Notes: generated from the letters alone by a model not told the origin. 41,638 nucleotides of DNA from JAKVAV01 sp964635965 (GCA_964635965.1 CAZWQX010000015.1:1-41638), one strand, 5' to 3'; positions 15,697 to 23,927 are shown, counted from the first letter of the stretch. Program-made: numbers and translations.

Positions 15697-15856
15697 ACAT
15701 GTCAAAGTTCGTAATTACCCTGTTTTCCAATCAGCGGCCAAATACCCATAACTCACTACATTTCAAACTTTTACATTTTCCCTTTATTCAGAATACCATA
15801 TTCATGTGATTGTATCTTCTCATTGCACCAAATACTTTCATGGAAAGTTTCCTGAC

Positions 15857-16480
15857 ATGACGTATTCAATTTCTGATGTAAGAGAATTTCCACATGCTGA
15901 AGCCATCCTTGCTCGATATAATAATTCCCTAAAGGAAGTTTCGGATTTTCAAGAACATTTTTTGGCGGAACTGATATTATCGCTCGATGATCTGGATAAT
16001 GCGGAACCAGCTTGGTTTAGCAGATTCGATACCCAACTCATTGTCGAGTTCTTGAAGCTCTCTCATCAGTATTTTTTAGAAAGGCTTTTACCATCAATTG
16101 AAAGATTGGTTGAAGTTCTTAGCGACAGAAACGAATCAGAACCAAGTCTGAAGGAGCCTGAACTTTTGATTTTTCGTCGGTTTAAAGAAGATCTGATTAG
16201 TCATATGAATTATGAGGAAACTTTTCTCTTTCCTTTTGCCGTTGTTCAAGGACTTCAAAAACAGACCAATGAAAGGAGATTTGATGAAGTAAAGTTCAAG
16301 GAGCTCCATCCTGAAATGGTTATTGGCATCGATCATCTTATTCAGACTTTCCATAAGAAGAAAAGAGTCTTTGAAAATTCATTAGCCTACAGCATTCTTA
16401 TGGATAAATTACATGGATTGGAAATTGAGTTAAAACTGCACGAATTTATCGAAGAGGAGATCCTCCTTGGTAGACTTTGA
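15857..16480 (+). CDS. Hemerythrin-like (HHE domain) protein
   Basis: A 207-residue soluble helical protein. Candidate di-iron ligands follow the HHE pattern: His70 (SHQYF), His116 and Glu120 (SHMNYEE), His160 (IDHLIQ), His195 and Glu199 (LHEFIEEEILL). This matches the C-terminal domain of RIC/YtfE-type iron-sulfur repair proteins and related bacterial hemerythrins, which handle oxygen, nitric oxide or iron. The short N-terminal ScdA domain of some RIC proteins is not evident. Start at ATG 15857; an upstream GTG at 15806 is less likely. It is transcribed alone and converges on the DUF4421 gene. Confidence 0.75.
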   Translation: MTYSISDVREFPHAEAILARYNNSLKEVSDFQEHFLAELILSLDDLDNAEPAWFSRFDTQLIVEFLKLSHQYFLERLLPSIERLVEVLSDRNESEPSLKEPELLIFRRFKEDLISHMNYEETFLFPFAVVQGLQKQTNERRFDEVKFKELHPEMVIGIDHLIQTFHKKKRVFENSLAYSILMDKLHGLEIELKLHEFIEEEILLGRL

Positions 16481-16494
16481 AATTTTGCGTAGCC

Positions 16495-17580
16495 TTATGG
16501 CAATGGTAATTTGTCAACAAAATTTCTCGTTTTCGGACCCATCAAAAATCGCTTCACATAATTCATTCTGACGTTTCCAACACCAAAGAGCATCTCTGAA
16601 TTTGCCTCTTCAACGGCATTTCGAAATGTACTCTGTACCGCAGTAATTCCCAGATACCAACTATCCGAGTTGTAGCCTATTGCAAACCTTGCTGATCCCG
16701 AAGGGTTAAGAATCCATTTTTCGACTACTCTTCCATCAGTGAAGCTGTATCGAGAGGGCCCAATCCCCAATCGAACACTAGCCGCGATCGTTATGAAAAA
16801 GTGTTTCCACAGAATAAACGAGTGGGCATAACCACCTTTAGGACCAATTCCAAAGTAGCGTACCTCATCCATTCCTTGGAAGGGAACGAATAAGCTTTGG
16901 TCCTTCAATGTGGGAATCAAAGAACTATCTGCCGAAGTATATACCAAAGATATCTCTCCTCCCAGGTTCCACGATCCGGCACTTTTCTTTTGGAATTCAT
17001 TATGCACAAAAGGTGCAGCGTAAGAGAACTTTTTCCCGTTAAACAAGTGGACATAGGACAAGCCAAATAGTCTGATTCGCAAATCGGGACGTAAGTAAAA
17101 TGGGTCCTCGTAATCCGGCAGAACTTGAGAGGTGTTGTCCAAGTACATCCCATTGTAAAGTTGGCCGAAAAACTCAATTACTGAGTGCCTTGTGTATGTA
17201 TATGACTGCAAATCGAGATAACGTGTTTCACCTTTCCCGACATCAGGATTCAAAAAGTCGAAGCCATAAGCAAGATTCAGAGTGAATCCGTTGACTGTAG
17301 CACCTACACCAAGGTTAAAGGTGGTGTTTGGTAGGTAAAACAATTCGACATCCTTTAGATTATCGTAGAAATCAACGCTGGTGATCTTCTGAGAGAAATA
17401 AACTCTACTCGTAATATAATCTGGGAATACTTCGATGTAAGAGCTGTCGTGATCAGATTTGTCGTAGGAAAAGTCTTTGGCTATATCAATGCTCTGTGAT
17501 CGAAGCCCAAAAGAAAGAAGGAGTCCTGAGACCAATAAAATAACCTTCTCAACGACGGCTTGTGACTTCGATAAGGACAT
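16495..17580 (-). CDS. DUF4421 family outer-membrane protein
   Basis: A 361-residue exported protein. A hydrophobic N-terminus (VEKVILLVSGLLLSFGLRSQ) is followed by DYITSRVYFSQKITSVDF, the typical DUF4421 opening, and then repeated amphipathic strands with aromatic girdles (NLGVGATVNGFTLNLAYGFDFL, RIRLFGLSYVHLF, SWNLGGEISLVY, WKHFFITIAASVRLGIG). The whole reads as a beta barrel in the outer membrane. The function of the family is unknown. It is divergent from the MFS gene across 70 bp that contain an AT-rich 13-bp palindrome, and it ends 14 bp from the convergent hemerythrin-like gene. Confidence 0.8.
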   Translation of the reverse strand: MSLSKSQAVVEKVILLVSGLLLSFGLRSQSIDIAKDFSYDKSDHDSSYIEVFPDYITSRVYFSQKITSVDFYDNLKDVELFYLPNTTFNLGVGATVNGFTLNLAYGFDFLNPDVGKGETRYLDLQSYTYTRHSVIEFFGQLYNGMYLDNTSQVLPDYEDPFYLRPDLRIRLFGLSYVHLFNGKKFSYAAPFVHNEFQKKSAGSWNLGGEISLVYTSADSSLIPTLKDQSLFVPFQGMDEVRYFGIGPKGGYAHSFILWKHFFITIAASVRLGIGPSRYSFTDGRVVEKWILNPSGSARFAIGYNSDSWYLGITAVQSTFRNAVEEANSEMLFGVGNVRMNYVKRFLMGPKTRNFVDKLPLP

Positions 17581-17650
17581 GGCGGTGAAAATATCAAATA
17601 TGTACCGCGAAGTGAAATACTAATCAAAATTTGATCTTTGGACAGCCAAA

Positions 17651-18859
17651 ATGAAACTAGCCAGACTCTATATCGATTCTTATAAAGGTCTCAGCAGGCC
17701 TGCATGGGTCTTGGCATCTGTTTTACTCATAAACAGAACAGGAACCCTGGTTCTTCCTTTTTTGAGTCTGTATTTGAAGGAAAACCTGAATTTCAGTTTG
17801 GCACAAATTGGATCAGTACTCGCTGCTTTTGGGTTTGGTTCTTTGGTAGGATCCTTTCTTGGCGGCTGGCTCACTGATCGATTGGGTGCCTTTGCTGTTC
17901 AAACAGGATCACTCTTCGGGGCCGGAATTTGTTTTCTCATACTCAAAGAAGTAGAGACATTTCATGGTTTAATCATCGGATTCTTTATCACAACGGTAAT
18001 AGCTGACTCGCTCAGGCCAGCTAATTCTACGGCTGTAGCAGAATATGCCAAACCCGAGAATCTCACCAGAGCTTATTCGTTGAACCGAATGGCAATAAAT
18101 TTGGGGTTTTCAATCGGGCCTGCTGTGGGCGGATTGCTTGCCGCCAGGAACTATGAATTGCTTTTCTACGCTGATGGATTTACCTGTATCGCGGCAGGAT
18201 TGGTTTTCGCCTTTTACTTTGGAAAAAGGAAGAGACGGAAAAAAGAACCCGTTTCTGAAGAAGTAATTGAGGCAAAAAAGAATCCTTGGCAAGATTTCAA
18301 CTTTCTTTTTTTCCTCTTATTCGTTGCGGGCTACGGCCTGGTTTTCTTTCAGTTATTCAACACTCTACCACTTTATTATAGAGATGTCTATAACCTGAGT
18401 GAAAATCATATCGGACTACTATTGGCCTTAAACGGATTATTGGTTTTCTTGATTGAGATGCCTTTGGTCAAATCGTTAGGCAACAATAGGCCTGTGCACA
18501 AAATTGTAGCATTCGGAGCAGTTTTAGCGGGACTAGCGTATTTTTCTTTAACACTTGCCGAGGGATTAGCCATTTTGGTTTTTTCCATGATCGCGTTGAG
18601 CTTATCAGAGATTTTGGCAATGCCTTACATGACAACATTCACGGTTAATAGAGCAGGAAAATCATCACGTGGAAAATACTTGGGTTTGTATTCAGTAGGG
18701 TATGGAATAGCTTTCATCGCCGCTCCTGCAGTTGGAACATTCTTGATCGACTTTTCGGGATTTACACTTTTATGGAATACAATGGGAATTATTGCCATTG
18801 CAATTGCCTTCGGACTGCTGAAAATAATGAGTTCGAAAGCGACTGAAACAGAAAAATGA
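17651..18859 (+). CDS. MFS transporter (drug-exporter-like)
   Basis: A 402-residue inner-membrane transporter with 12 predicted helices in two halves joined by a basic loop (FGKRKRRKKEPVSEEVIEAKK, near residues 192-212). The first loop carries the MFS motif A variant GSFLGGWLTDRLGA after helix 2, and the N-terminal half contains NLGFSIGPAVGGLL, the motif C region of proton-driven drug exporters. MdtH-like exporters are the nearest type I recognise. The substrate is unknown. ATG 17651; the gene stands alone, divergent from DUF4421 and convergent with the stress protein gene 9 bp away. Confidence 0.85.
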   Translation: MKLARLYIDSYKGLSRPAWVLASVLLINRTGTLVLPFLSLYLKENLNFSLAQIGSVLAAFGFGSLVGSFLGGWLTDRLGAFAVQTGSLFGAGICFLILKEVETFHGLIIGFFITTVIADSLRPANSTAVAEYAKPENLTRAYSLNRMAINLGFSIGPAVGGLLAARNYELLFYADGFTCIAAGLVFAFYFGKRKRRKKEPVSEEVIEAKKNPWQDFNFLFFLLFVAGYGLVFFQLFNTLPLYYRDVYNLSENHIGLLLALNGLLVFLIEMPLVKSLGNNRPVHKIVAFGAVLAGLAYFSLTLAEGLAILVFSMIALSLSEILAMPYMTTFTVNRAGKSSRGKYLGLYSVGYGIAFIAAPAVGTFLIDFSGFTLLWNTMGIIAIAIAFGLLKIMSSKATETEK

Positions 18860-18868
18860 AGCGGATGG

Positions 18869-19306
18869 TTAGCTTTTCATTGGGTATATCAACAATGGCC
18901 TCTCCGATTTTTTGCTTAGCTCTACCGCAGTATTGCCCATGAATAAATCATAGAAGAATCCATTCGCGTGAGAACCGCATATCACTAAGTCGGCATTAAC
19001 GGATTCTGATTCTTTGAGAATTTCTTCGGCAATGTAACCTTGAATCAGAAGTGCTTCAGCTTCAACATCTTTTGATTCCAATTGCTTCGCAATATCCTGT
19101 AGCCATCTGTGTTCTTCGCGATACTCTTCTGCAGCTTTTACTCGAATATATTCGGGACCGACATCGTATCCGATAAATTCAGGTTCGGGCTGAGCGATGT
19201 GAAGGATATATAGCTTTGCACCATATTTTGAAGCCATATCTCCCGCAAAGGAGAGTAAGTCGTTGGTTCCTTTTTCGTTATCGATTGCAACTAATATGGT
19301 TTTCAT
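18869..19306 (-). CDS. Universal stress protein (UspA family)
   Basis: A 145-residue single-domain Usp. It begins KTILVAIDNEKG, has the ILHIAQPE strand, and ends with DLVICGSHANG ... FMGNTAVELSKKSERPLLIYP: the G-x-x-x-x-G-x7-G-N-T segment corresponds to the ATP-binding loop of the nucleotide-binding subclass. Such proteins bind ATP or AMP and support stress survival. The ATG overlaps the patatin stop codon as TAATG, so translation is coupled to the upstream phospholipase gene. Cytoplasmic. Confidence 0.9.
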   Translation of the reverse strand: MKTILVAIDNEKGTNDLLSFAGDMASKYGAKLYILHIAQPEPEFIGYDVGPEYIRVKAAEEYREEHRWLQDIAKQLESKDVEAEALLIQGYIAEEILKESESVNADLVICGSHANGFFYDLFMGNTAVELSKKSERPLLIYPMKS

Positions 19307-20115
19307 TATTTGATAGTTATAGATTGAGTAATTCTTGTCTTATGAAAGTCTTGATATGATGCAACCCAATTCAATCCGGCTTCATACCCTTTATCAAAAA
19401 GTTTTTTTGCCTTCGAAAAATCCAATAAATCAAAGGAGTTTTCCATCTCAGGAATAATGACTGAATCACATTGCTTCATTCCTTCATCACTATTCTTATT
19501 TACCACTAAATGAAAAACTTCAAGTGCGACATTTTTCATAGTTCGAAGATTCTGAGTGAACTTACCTTGATTAACCTCAACTCCAACCAGATGATCGGAA
19601 ATTTTTCTACAACCATCTACCGGCAAGTTGTTAAGGACACCGCCGTCAACATATTTGCATCCTCCCAACTCTACGGGTTCAAAGAGTATAGGTATACTGG
19701 ACGAAGCAATTATGGGACTCGCCAACTCTCCCTTGTGAAATATTTCAGATTTGCCTTTCGACAAATTGGTTGCACAGACAAAAAGAGGAATTTTCAGTTC
19801 TTCGAATGTATCGGGCAAATGTTCATCTAAAACCTTTTGAAGGTATCTCATTTCTAAAAACCCCGAAAGACTAGGTTTCAATCTAAAAAGATTCAAGAAT
19901 CCCTTTCCTGAGAGGAGTTCGAGCATCTCAAGAGGCTGCATTCCTCCCGCGTAAAATGCTCCAACAATGGCTCCAATGCTTGAACCGCTGATGCAGCAAG
20001 GACGAATTCCATGTTCGTCGAAAGCGTGAAGAACGCCGACATGAGCAATCCCCCTTGCTCCGCCTCCACTTAAAGCAACACCTAATGATGGATATTCGGT
20101 CTCTCGGATCATCAA
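19306..20115 (-). CDS. Patatin-like phospholipase (RssA-type)
   Basis: A 269-residue serine hydrolase of the patatin family. It has the oxyanion loop SGGGARG (16-22), the nucleophile elbow GSSIG (44-48, Ser46) and the catalytic DGG (Asp157 in YVDGG), the Ser-Asp dyad expected of lipid acyl hydrolases. Small bacterial members of this length resemble E. coli RssA and act on phospholipids in the cytoplasm or at the inner membrane. There is no signal peptide. The stop overlaps the Usp start (TAATG), making a two-gene stress or lipid-remodelling operon. Start at ATG 20115 or 20112. Confidence 0.9.
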   Translation of the reverse strand: MMIRETEYPSLGVALSGGGARGIAHVGVLHAFDEHGIRPCCISGSSIGAIVGAFYAGGMQPLEMLELLSGKGFLNLFRLKPSLSGFLEMRYLQKVLDEHLPDTFEELKIPLFVCATNLSKGKSEIFHKGELASPIIASSSIPILFEPVELGGCKYVDGGVLNNLPVDGCRKISDHLVGVEVNQGKFTQNLRTMKNVALEVFHLVVNKNSDEGMKQCDSVIIPEMENSFDLLDFSKAKKLFDKGYEAGLNWVASYQDFHKTRITQSITIK

Positions 20116-20186
20116 ATCTGCACCTTTGACTCTAATTTACGCTAATTTGGCATGAATTTTACTATACTCAATTAAAATTCGATCTA

Positions 20187-20723
20187 ATGAACGTACGATT
20201 TATACTTTGGATATTAACTGCATTACTAATTGTTGGATGCGGGAGTCAAGCCCCGATGGGTGAAAAGGTAAAAGAGCCCTTTACCGGATCAAAATACGAG
20301 TCGAACAACAGGTTCTTCAGAGCTACGGGTAAAGGAGTAAGTATAAAAGACAACATCGCAAGAGGGAAGGCCGATATCGATGCCAAAAACCAGTTGGCAG
20401 GTCAGGTAAATACCACAATGCAAAATGTCACTGATCAATATTTAGGTCAAACCGAAAACGCATCCTCAGCCGACGTTGCCGATAAATTTCAGAGTCTTAC
20501 CAGACAAGTTATGAATACGGGGCTGGCAGATCTGAGAAAAATAGGTGAAGAGAAGTATTACAACGGAGAGAATTATAGCGTGTATATAGCTTATGAAATA
20601 AAGAAAAATGCCATGTTTCGCTTTATGAAAAAGCAAGCCAAGACAGATTCGAAGATTGATAAGGAATCGTTGGAGGTCATGGAGAAAATACTCGATTTAC
20701 AAATTGAAGCTACTGAGGAATAG
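20187..20723 (+). CDS. LPP20-like lipoprotein
   Basis: A 178-residue lipoprotein with lipobox IVGC (Cys18). The mature region (FFRATGKGVSIKDNIARGKADIDAKNQLAGQVNT) follows the LPP20 pattern, in which a strand is followed by a helix of A-x-x-x-A-x-x-x-A spacing. A second half has a conserved-looking strand YYNGENYSVYIAYEIKKNAMFRFMKKQ, as in related envelope lipoproteins that take part in outer-membrane processes. The function is unknown. A strong hairpin terminator follows 21 bp past the stop. It is divergent from the patatin gene. Confidence 0.7.
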   Translation: MNVRFILWILTALLIVGCGSQAPMGEKVKEPFTGSKYESNNRFFRATGKGVSIKDNIARGKADIDAKNQLAGQVNTTMQNVTDQYLGQTENASSADVADKFQSLTRQVMNTGLADLRKIGEEKYYNGENYSVYIAYEIKKNAMFRFMKKQAKTDSKIDKESLEVMEKILDLQIEATEE

Positions 20724-20744
20724 AAGTTAATTAGTGGAAAAATT

Positions 20745-20774
20745 AAAGGGAGCCTTTTCAGACTCCCTTTTTTT
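20745..20774 (+). terminator. Intrinsic terminator after the LPP20-like gene
   Basis: An 8-bp stem (20745-20752 with 20763-20770, AAAGGGAG/CTCCCTTT), a 10-nt loop and a T-run of seven. The A-rich 5' flank makes it usable on the minus strand as well. Confidence 0.85.
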
Positions 20775-20776
20775 GT

Positions 20777-20898
20777 CAGGGCCCATAAATCCGACAGAAG
20801 TCGGACGGAACTTAAACCAAAACCTAATCAACCATGATCCAATAGGCCCTGCCGAAATCGTTGGCGTGGGGCCACCCCACTATTTTTTTGGTTTAAGT
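20777..20898 (+). ncRNA. Candidate structured RNA or attenuator, strand uncertain
   Basis: In a 339-nt gene-free stretch (20724-21062), four pairings are seen: CAGGGCC 20777-20783 with GGCCCTG 20845-20851; a 6-bp hairpin 20790-20795/20800-20805 (TCCGAC/GTCGGA, AGAA loop); a GC-rich hairpin 20866-20871/20875-20880 (GTGGGG/CCCCAC) followed by TATTTTTTT, a terminator; and a 13-bp perfect repeat 20810-20822/20886-20898 that would capture part of that T-run. The first and last pairings cross each other, so they are alternatives or a pseudoknot. No family is recognised and no TAnnTTTG promoter is visible on either strand. The rest of the gap (20899-21062) shows nothing I can name. Confidence 0.3.
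20866..20889 (+). terminator. GC-rich intrinsic terminator
   Basis: Stem GTGGGG/CCCCAC (20866-20871, 20875-20880) with a 3-nt loop, then TATTTTTTT. It stands 92 bp past the terminator of the LPP20-like gene, so it is not needed by that gene; it would end any transcript started within 20775-20865. Confidence 0.65.
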
Positions 20899-21062
20899 GG
20901 AATTTCTTATGTAGTAAGAACGAATTAGTTTTCTTTTTGTTCCCCAATGGAAAAAATTCTTCCAAGGGCAACAATAAGAAGCCTATGTGGAGTAAAGGCG
21001 AGAACAATTATCAGCTAATAGCCAAGGCCATTTCAAGAATCAGGCAGATAAACACCAGGAAC

Positions 21063-21359
21063 TTAACCGACGCGAATTCCCGGGGCAACCAAATCCATAT
21101 ACTCTGGATTTTTTTTGAGGTATTCTCTAATATCCTTGCACGAGGGAATCAATTTGTAACCGTTATCCTTTACATAGAGCAGGGCATGTTCCATCAGCTT
21201 CTCTCCTACCCCATCATTTATTAATTCGGGTGGGCCCTCAAGTCCGGTAATGAAGAATTTCCCTTCTCTATTGGCTCGATATTCCAATTCTACCCAATCT
21301 TTCTTGATCTTGGTTCCAAAAGTTTGACGCTCTTCGTCGTGTTCGAAAACGATATCCAT
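21063..21359 (-). CDS. Small GNAT-fold N-acetyltransferase (YjdJ-like)
   Basis: A 98-residue protein of the short GCN5-related acetyltransferase group (Acetyltransf_CG type). It has ELEYRANREGKFFITGLEGPPEL, then the acetyl-CoA loop-like GVGEKLMEHALLYVKDNGYKLIPSCKDIREYLKKNPEYMDLV. The 'P-x-C ... K-x-x-P-E-Y-x-D-L-V' ending is characteristic. The substrate is unknown. It is the last gene of the pirin-pirin-nitroreductase operon, 10 bp after the nitroreductase stop. Confidence 0.8.
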   Translation of the reverse strand: MDIVFEHDEERQTFGTKIKKDWVELEYRANREGKFFITGLEGPPELINDGVGEKLMEHALLYVKDNGYKLIPSCKDIREYLKKNPEYMDLVAPGIRVG

Positions 21360-21369
21360 ACACGTAATC

Positions 21370-22032
21370 CTAAAATGTCAGAAACACCTCGTCCATTGGT
21401 AATCGAACCTTTGCTTCAGAAGAATACTTATCAATTTCACTTCTATAACCCAAGGTAACGACGGCGAGACTCCCCAAATTTAATGGATTCAAGCCAAGAA
21501 TCCTATCGTATTCCGCTCCATTAATACCTTCCATAGGACAAGCATCGATTCCTAAAACCGCTGCGGCCGTCAGCAAACTTCCCATAGCTATGTACGCCTG
21601 TCGAGCGTTCCATTCGAATAATTCACTTTTTGATTTTCGATCCACATAACGTTTCGTCGACTCGATACGTTTAACCAATTTGTCTTCATCGTATCCACGC
21701 AGTTCACCGCCAAGTCTGATTATTCGTTCAATATCCGAGACAGAATATTCGGTTTTTGCTGCGAAAACAATCATCTCCGAGGCATCGGTTATCTGGGATT
21801 GATCGAAAGATACCTTTCTCAATTGTTCGCGCAAATCAGCGTTTGTGACTCGAATAAATCGATAAGGCTGCAGGCCCATACTCGAAGCCGAAAGCCTGAG
21901 AGACTCAAACAGAGTCTCTCGGTCTTCCTTTGGAATTTGCTTATTCGGATCAAACTTCTTGGTAGCATATCGCCAGTTTAAGGCGTGAACCAATTCTGAG
22001 TTTTCTATGTATTTGATTTTAGTAGTTTCCAT
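21370..22032 (-). CDS. NAD(P)H-dependent nitroreductase family protein
   Basis: A 220-residue flavoenzyme. The N-terminus ALNWRYATKKFDPNKQIP and LRLSASSMGLQPYRFIRV are the FMN-phosphate binding and substrate-pocket motifs of the NfsB-like nitroreductase family; AYIAMGSLLTAAAVLGIDACPMEG and LGYRSEID complete the fold. It reduces nitro or quinone compounds with NAD(P)H as an FMN-containing dimer. The start ATG overlaps the stop of the upstream pirin gene (TAATG). In this operon it may pair with the pirins in handling quinones or other electrophiles; that is an inference. Confidence 0.9.
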   Translation of the reverse strand: METTKIKYIENSELVHALNWRYATKKFDPNKQIPKEDRETLFESLRLSASSMGLQPYRFIRVTNADLREQLRKVSFDQSQITDASEMIVFAAKTEYSVSDIERIIRLGGELRGYDEDKLVKRIESTKRYVDRKSKSELFEWNARQAYIAMGSLLTAAAVLGIDACPMEGINGAEYDRILGLNPLNLGSLAVVTLGYRSEIDKYSSEAKVRLPMDEVFLTF

Positions 22033-22898
22033 TATTCTTCGATTAATATTCCCATTTTTCCCTGATTGTAGTCACGCATGGCTTCCAACACCTCGGTTTG
22101 GCTATTCATTACAAAGGGGCCATAAGTTGCCAATGGTTCATTGAGTGGCTCACCTAAAAGAAGAATAGCATGAAAATCAGAATTGAATTGCAAATTCATC
22201 TCTTCTCCTGCCTCATCTAATTCATAAAAGGTTTTTTCTTCAATCAATCCGAATCCACCCATTTTACCGAATCCCTCTATCACATAGATTCCGCCTTTCA
22301 TGTTTGTCGGCAGTTTAAAACTTCCGGATGATCCTTTTTCTCCCTGAATAGACATTACGAACATTGGAAACGGAGTTTGAATTGGGCCTTTTACACCTTC
22401 ATAATTCCCCGAAATCAATCTAGCGGTAACTCCTTCCGGGGAATCAAGTGATACGAGATCATCCTTTTCCAGACCGCGATACCATGGCGTTTCCATTTTA
22501 TGAGACTTAGGAAGGTTAATCCAGATTTGCAAAACTTCCACCGAACCTCCGTTAAGAGCGATTTCTCTTGAAGGACGTTCGCTATGAATAATTCCTCGGC
22601 CGGCACTAAGCCATTGAGCTCCACCTTCGGAAATAACAGAACTGTTTCCAAAGGAGTCCCTGTGATGGAGGGATCCTTTCACAACGTATGTAAGTGGCAT
22701 AAAGCCTCTATGAGGGTGGGGACCGACACCTGCGTGAAGTGGCGCTGATCCTTCTTTCACATTTATCGTACTGTGGTGAAAGAGCAAAAATGGATCAATC
22801 TGTTCAACTCTTGCGGTTGGGAAAGGCTGGTAAACAGGTATTCCTCCCATGTCCATTTTTGCTGCGGGAAATGTTCTTAAAACAGATTTTTCTTTCAT
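22032..22898 (-). CDS. Pirin family protein (cytoplasmic)
   Basis: A 288-residue bicupin. The N-terminal cupin carries the metal ligands in GVGPHPHRGF (two His), LHHRDSFG (His) and HSERPS. A C-terminal pirin domain follows (FKLPTNMKGGIYVIEGFGKMGG, LLLGEPLNEPLATYGPFVMNSQ). Pirins bind Fe or other metals; some have quercetin dioxygenase activity, others act as redox-sensitive regulators. There is no signal peptide. It follows the other pirin after 5 bp, and its stop overlaps the nitroreductase start. Confidence 0.9.
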   Translation of the reverse strand: MKEKSVLRTFPAAKMDMGGIPVYQPFPTARVEQIDPFLLFHHSTINVKEGSAPLHAGVGPHPHRGFMPLTYVVKGSLHHRDSFGNSSVISEGGAQWLSAGRGIIHSERPSREIALNGGSVEVLQIWINLPKSHKMETPWYRGLEKDDLVSLDSPEGVTARLISGNYEGVKGPIQTPFPMFVMSIQGEKGSSGSFKLPTNMKGGIYVIEGFGKMGGFGLIEEKTFYELDEAGEEMNLQFNSDFHAILLLGEPLNEPLATYGPFVMNSQTEVLEAMRDYNQGKMGILIEE

Positions 22899-22903
22899 GT
22901 CAC

Positions 22904-23770
22904 CTAATTTTGAGGTACTTCGATTAATAAAGCTTCTGCATTTTTTGTGGCTTTAAGATTCAACGACTCCAAATCAGTTGCTCCCAAGCCATCTCTCCTA
23001 TATAAGCTGGTCTCACCGGCTTCAATCTCACCATCCAAAACAAATAGGTAAAGAGCGTTCCCTTCTTTTTTGATGTTGTATTTAAGTGAATTCCCTTCAT
23101 CCAAGTCAATCATATGTATATATGCGTCCTGATTGATCTTTACTCCCTTTCCGGATGACTCAAGCGGGGAAACAATTTCTTGAAACTTATTCTTCCGATC
23201 CGCAGGATCAAAAGTTTTCTGGTCGTATCTGGGCTTGATGTCCTTGTATTTTGGGAATATCCACAATTGAAGGAAATTCACCTTATCCTCGGAGCTGTGA
23301 TTGTATTCGCTGTGAAAAACTCCGGTACCTGCCGACATGGCTTGAACATCGTTTTTCTTAATCACCCCGTTAGTTCCCATGCTATCCTTATGCTCTAATG
23401 CGCCCGAAAGCGGGATACTTATGATTTCCATGTTTTCGTGAGGATGCGTTCCAAAACCCTTGGCACCATCGACGATATCATCGTTTAGCACTCGGAGCAT
23501 TCCAAAATGTACTCTTTCAGGATTGTAATAATTTGCAAAACTGAATGTGTGGTGCGTATCCAGCCATCCGTGATTTGCGTGTCCCCTGGTCTCTGCTCTA
23601 TGTATTACGGTTTTCATTGTATTTTCTTCTTTGTTGGGTAAATGATTAAAGCCTACTTGGTCACGGGTTTCGAAATTGGTTTTATTTACTTCCTTCTCGG
23701 GATTGAACCGGTTCATTACGGCTCCCGCCACCCCTGCTGCCAAACCCGTGAGAAACTTTTTTCTTTTCAT
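22904..23770 (-). CDS. Pirin family (YhhW-like) protein with an export-signal-like N-terminus
   Basis: A 288-residue protein. From residue 52 (internal ATG at 23617) it is a normal YhhW-type pirin: MKTVIHRAETRGHANHGW, FSFANYYNPERVHFG, then the metal ligands THPHENME, LEHKDSMG and HSEYNHS. The first 51 residues are an extension: a basic start (MKRKKFLTG), a hydrophobic stretch (LAAGVAGAV) and a polar linker, like a Tat-type signal with RK in place of RR. An exact -7 element at 23789-23796 sits 18 bp before ATG 23770, supporting the long form. It leads a four-gene operon (pirin, pirin, nitroreductase, GNAT). Export is an inference; the shorter cytosolic form is also possible. Confidence 0.85.
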   Translation of the reverse strand: MKRKKFLTGLAAGVAGAVMNRFNPEKEVNKTNFETRDQVGFNHLPNKEENTMKTVIHRAETRGHANHGWLDTHHTFSFANYYNPERVHFGMLRVLNDDIVDGAKGFGTHPHENMEIISIPLSGALEHKDSMGTNGVIKKNDVQAMSAGTGVFHSEYNHSSEDKVNFLQLWIFPKYKDIKPRYDQKTFDPADRKNKFQEIVSPLESSGKGVKINQDAYIHMIDLDEGNSLKYNIKKEGNALYLFVLDGEIEAGETSLYRRDGLGATDLESLNLKATKNAEALLIEVPQN

Positions 23771-23788
23771 GACTTGTAAATTGCACTA

Positions 23789-23796
23789 CAAAATTA
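23789..23796 (-). promoter_or_regulatory. -7 promoter element of the pirin operon
   Basis: TAATTTTG on the minus strand, an exact TAnnTTTG match, 18 bp before ATG 23770. It supports transcription of the full N-terminal extension. No clear -33 TTG is present. Confidence 0.6.
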
Positions 23797-23927
23797 ATGT
23801 ACCTACATATATTTTTAAATCGGGAATGCTTTATCTCTAATAAGCAATATCTATAACCGAATAGCGCAACGGACGTAAAGGGATAAATAACCACTTGATT
23901 GTGGAGAAATACAGTGATAAATGATAA

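Noticed and set aside
17623..17635. 13-bp AT-rich palindrome (ATCAAA-A-TTTGAT) between DUF4421 and MFS genes
   Set aside because: Six-bp AT-rich arms are expected dozens of times in a window of this size; it also resembles the TTTG part of promoters, so symmetry alone is not evidence of an operator.
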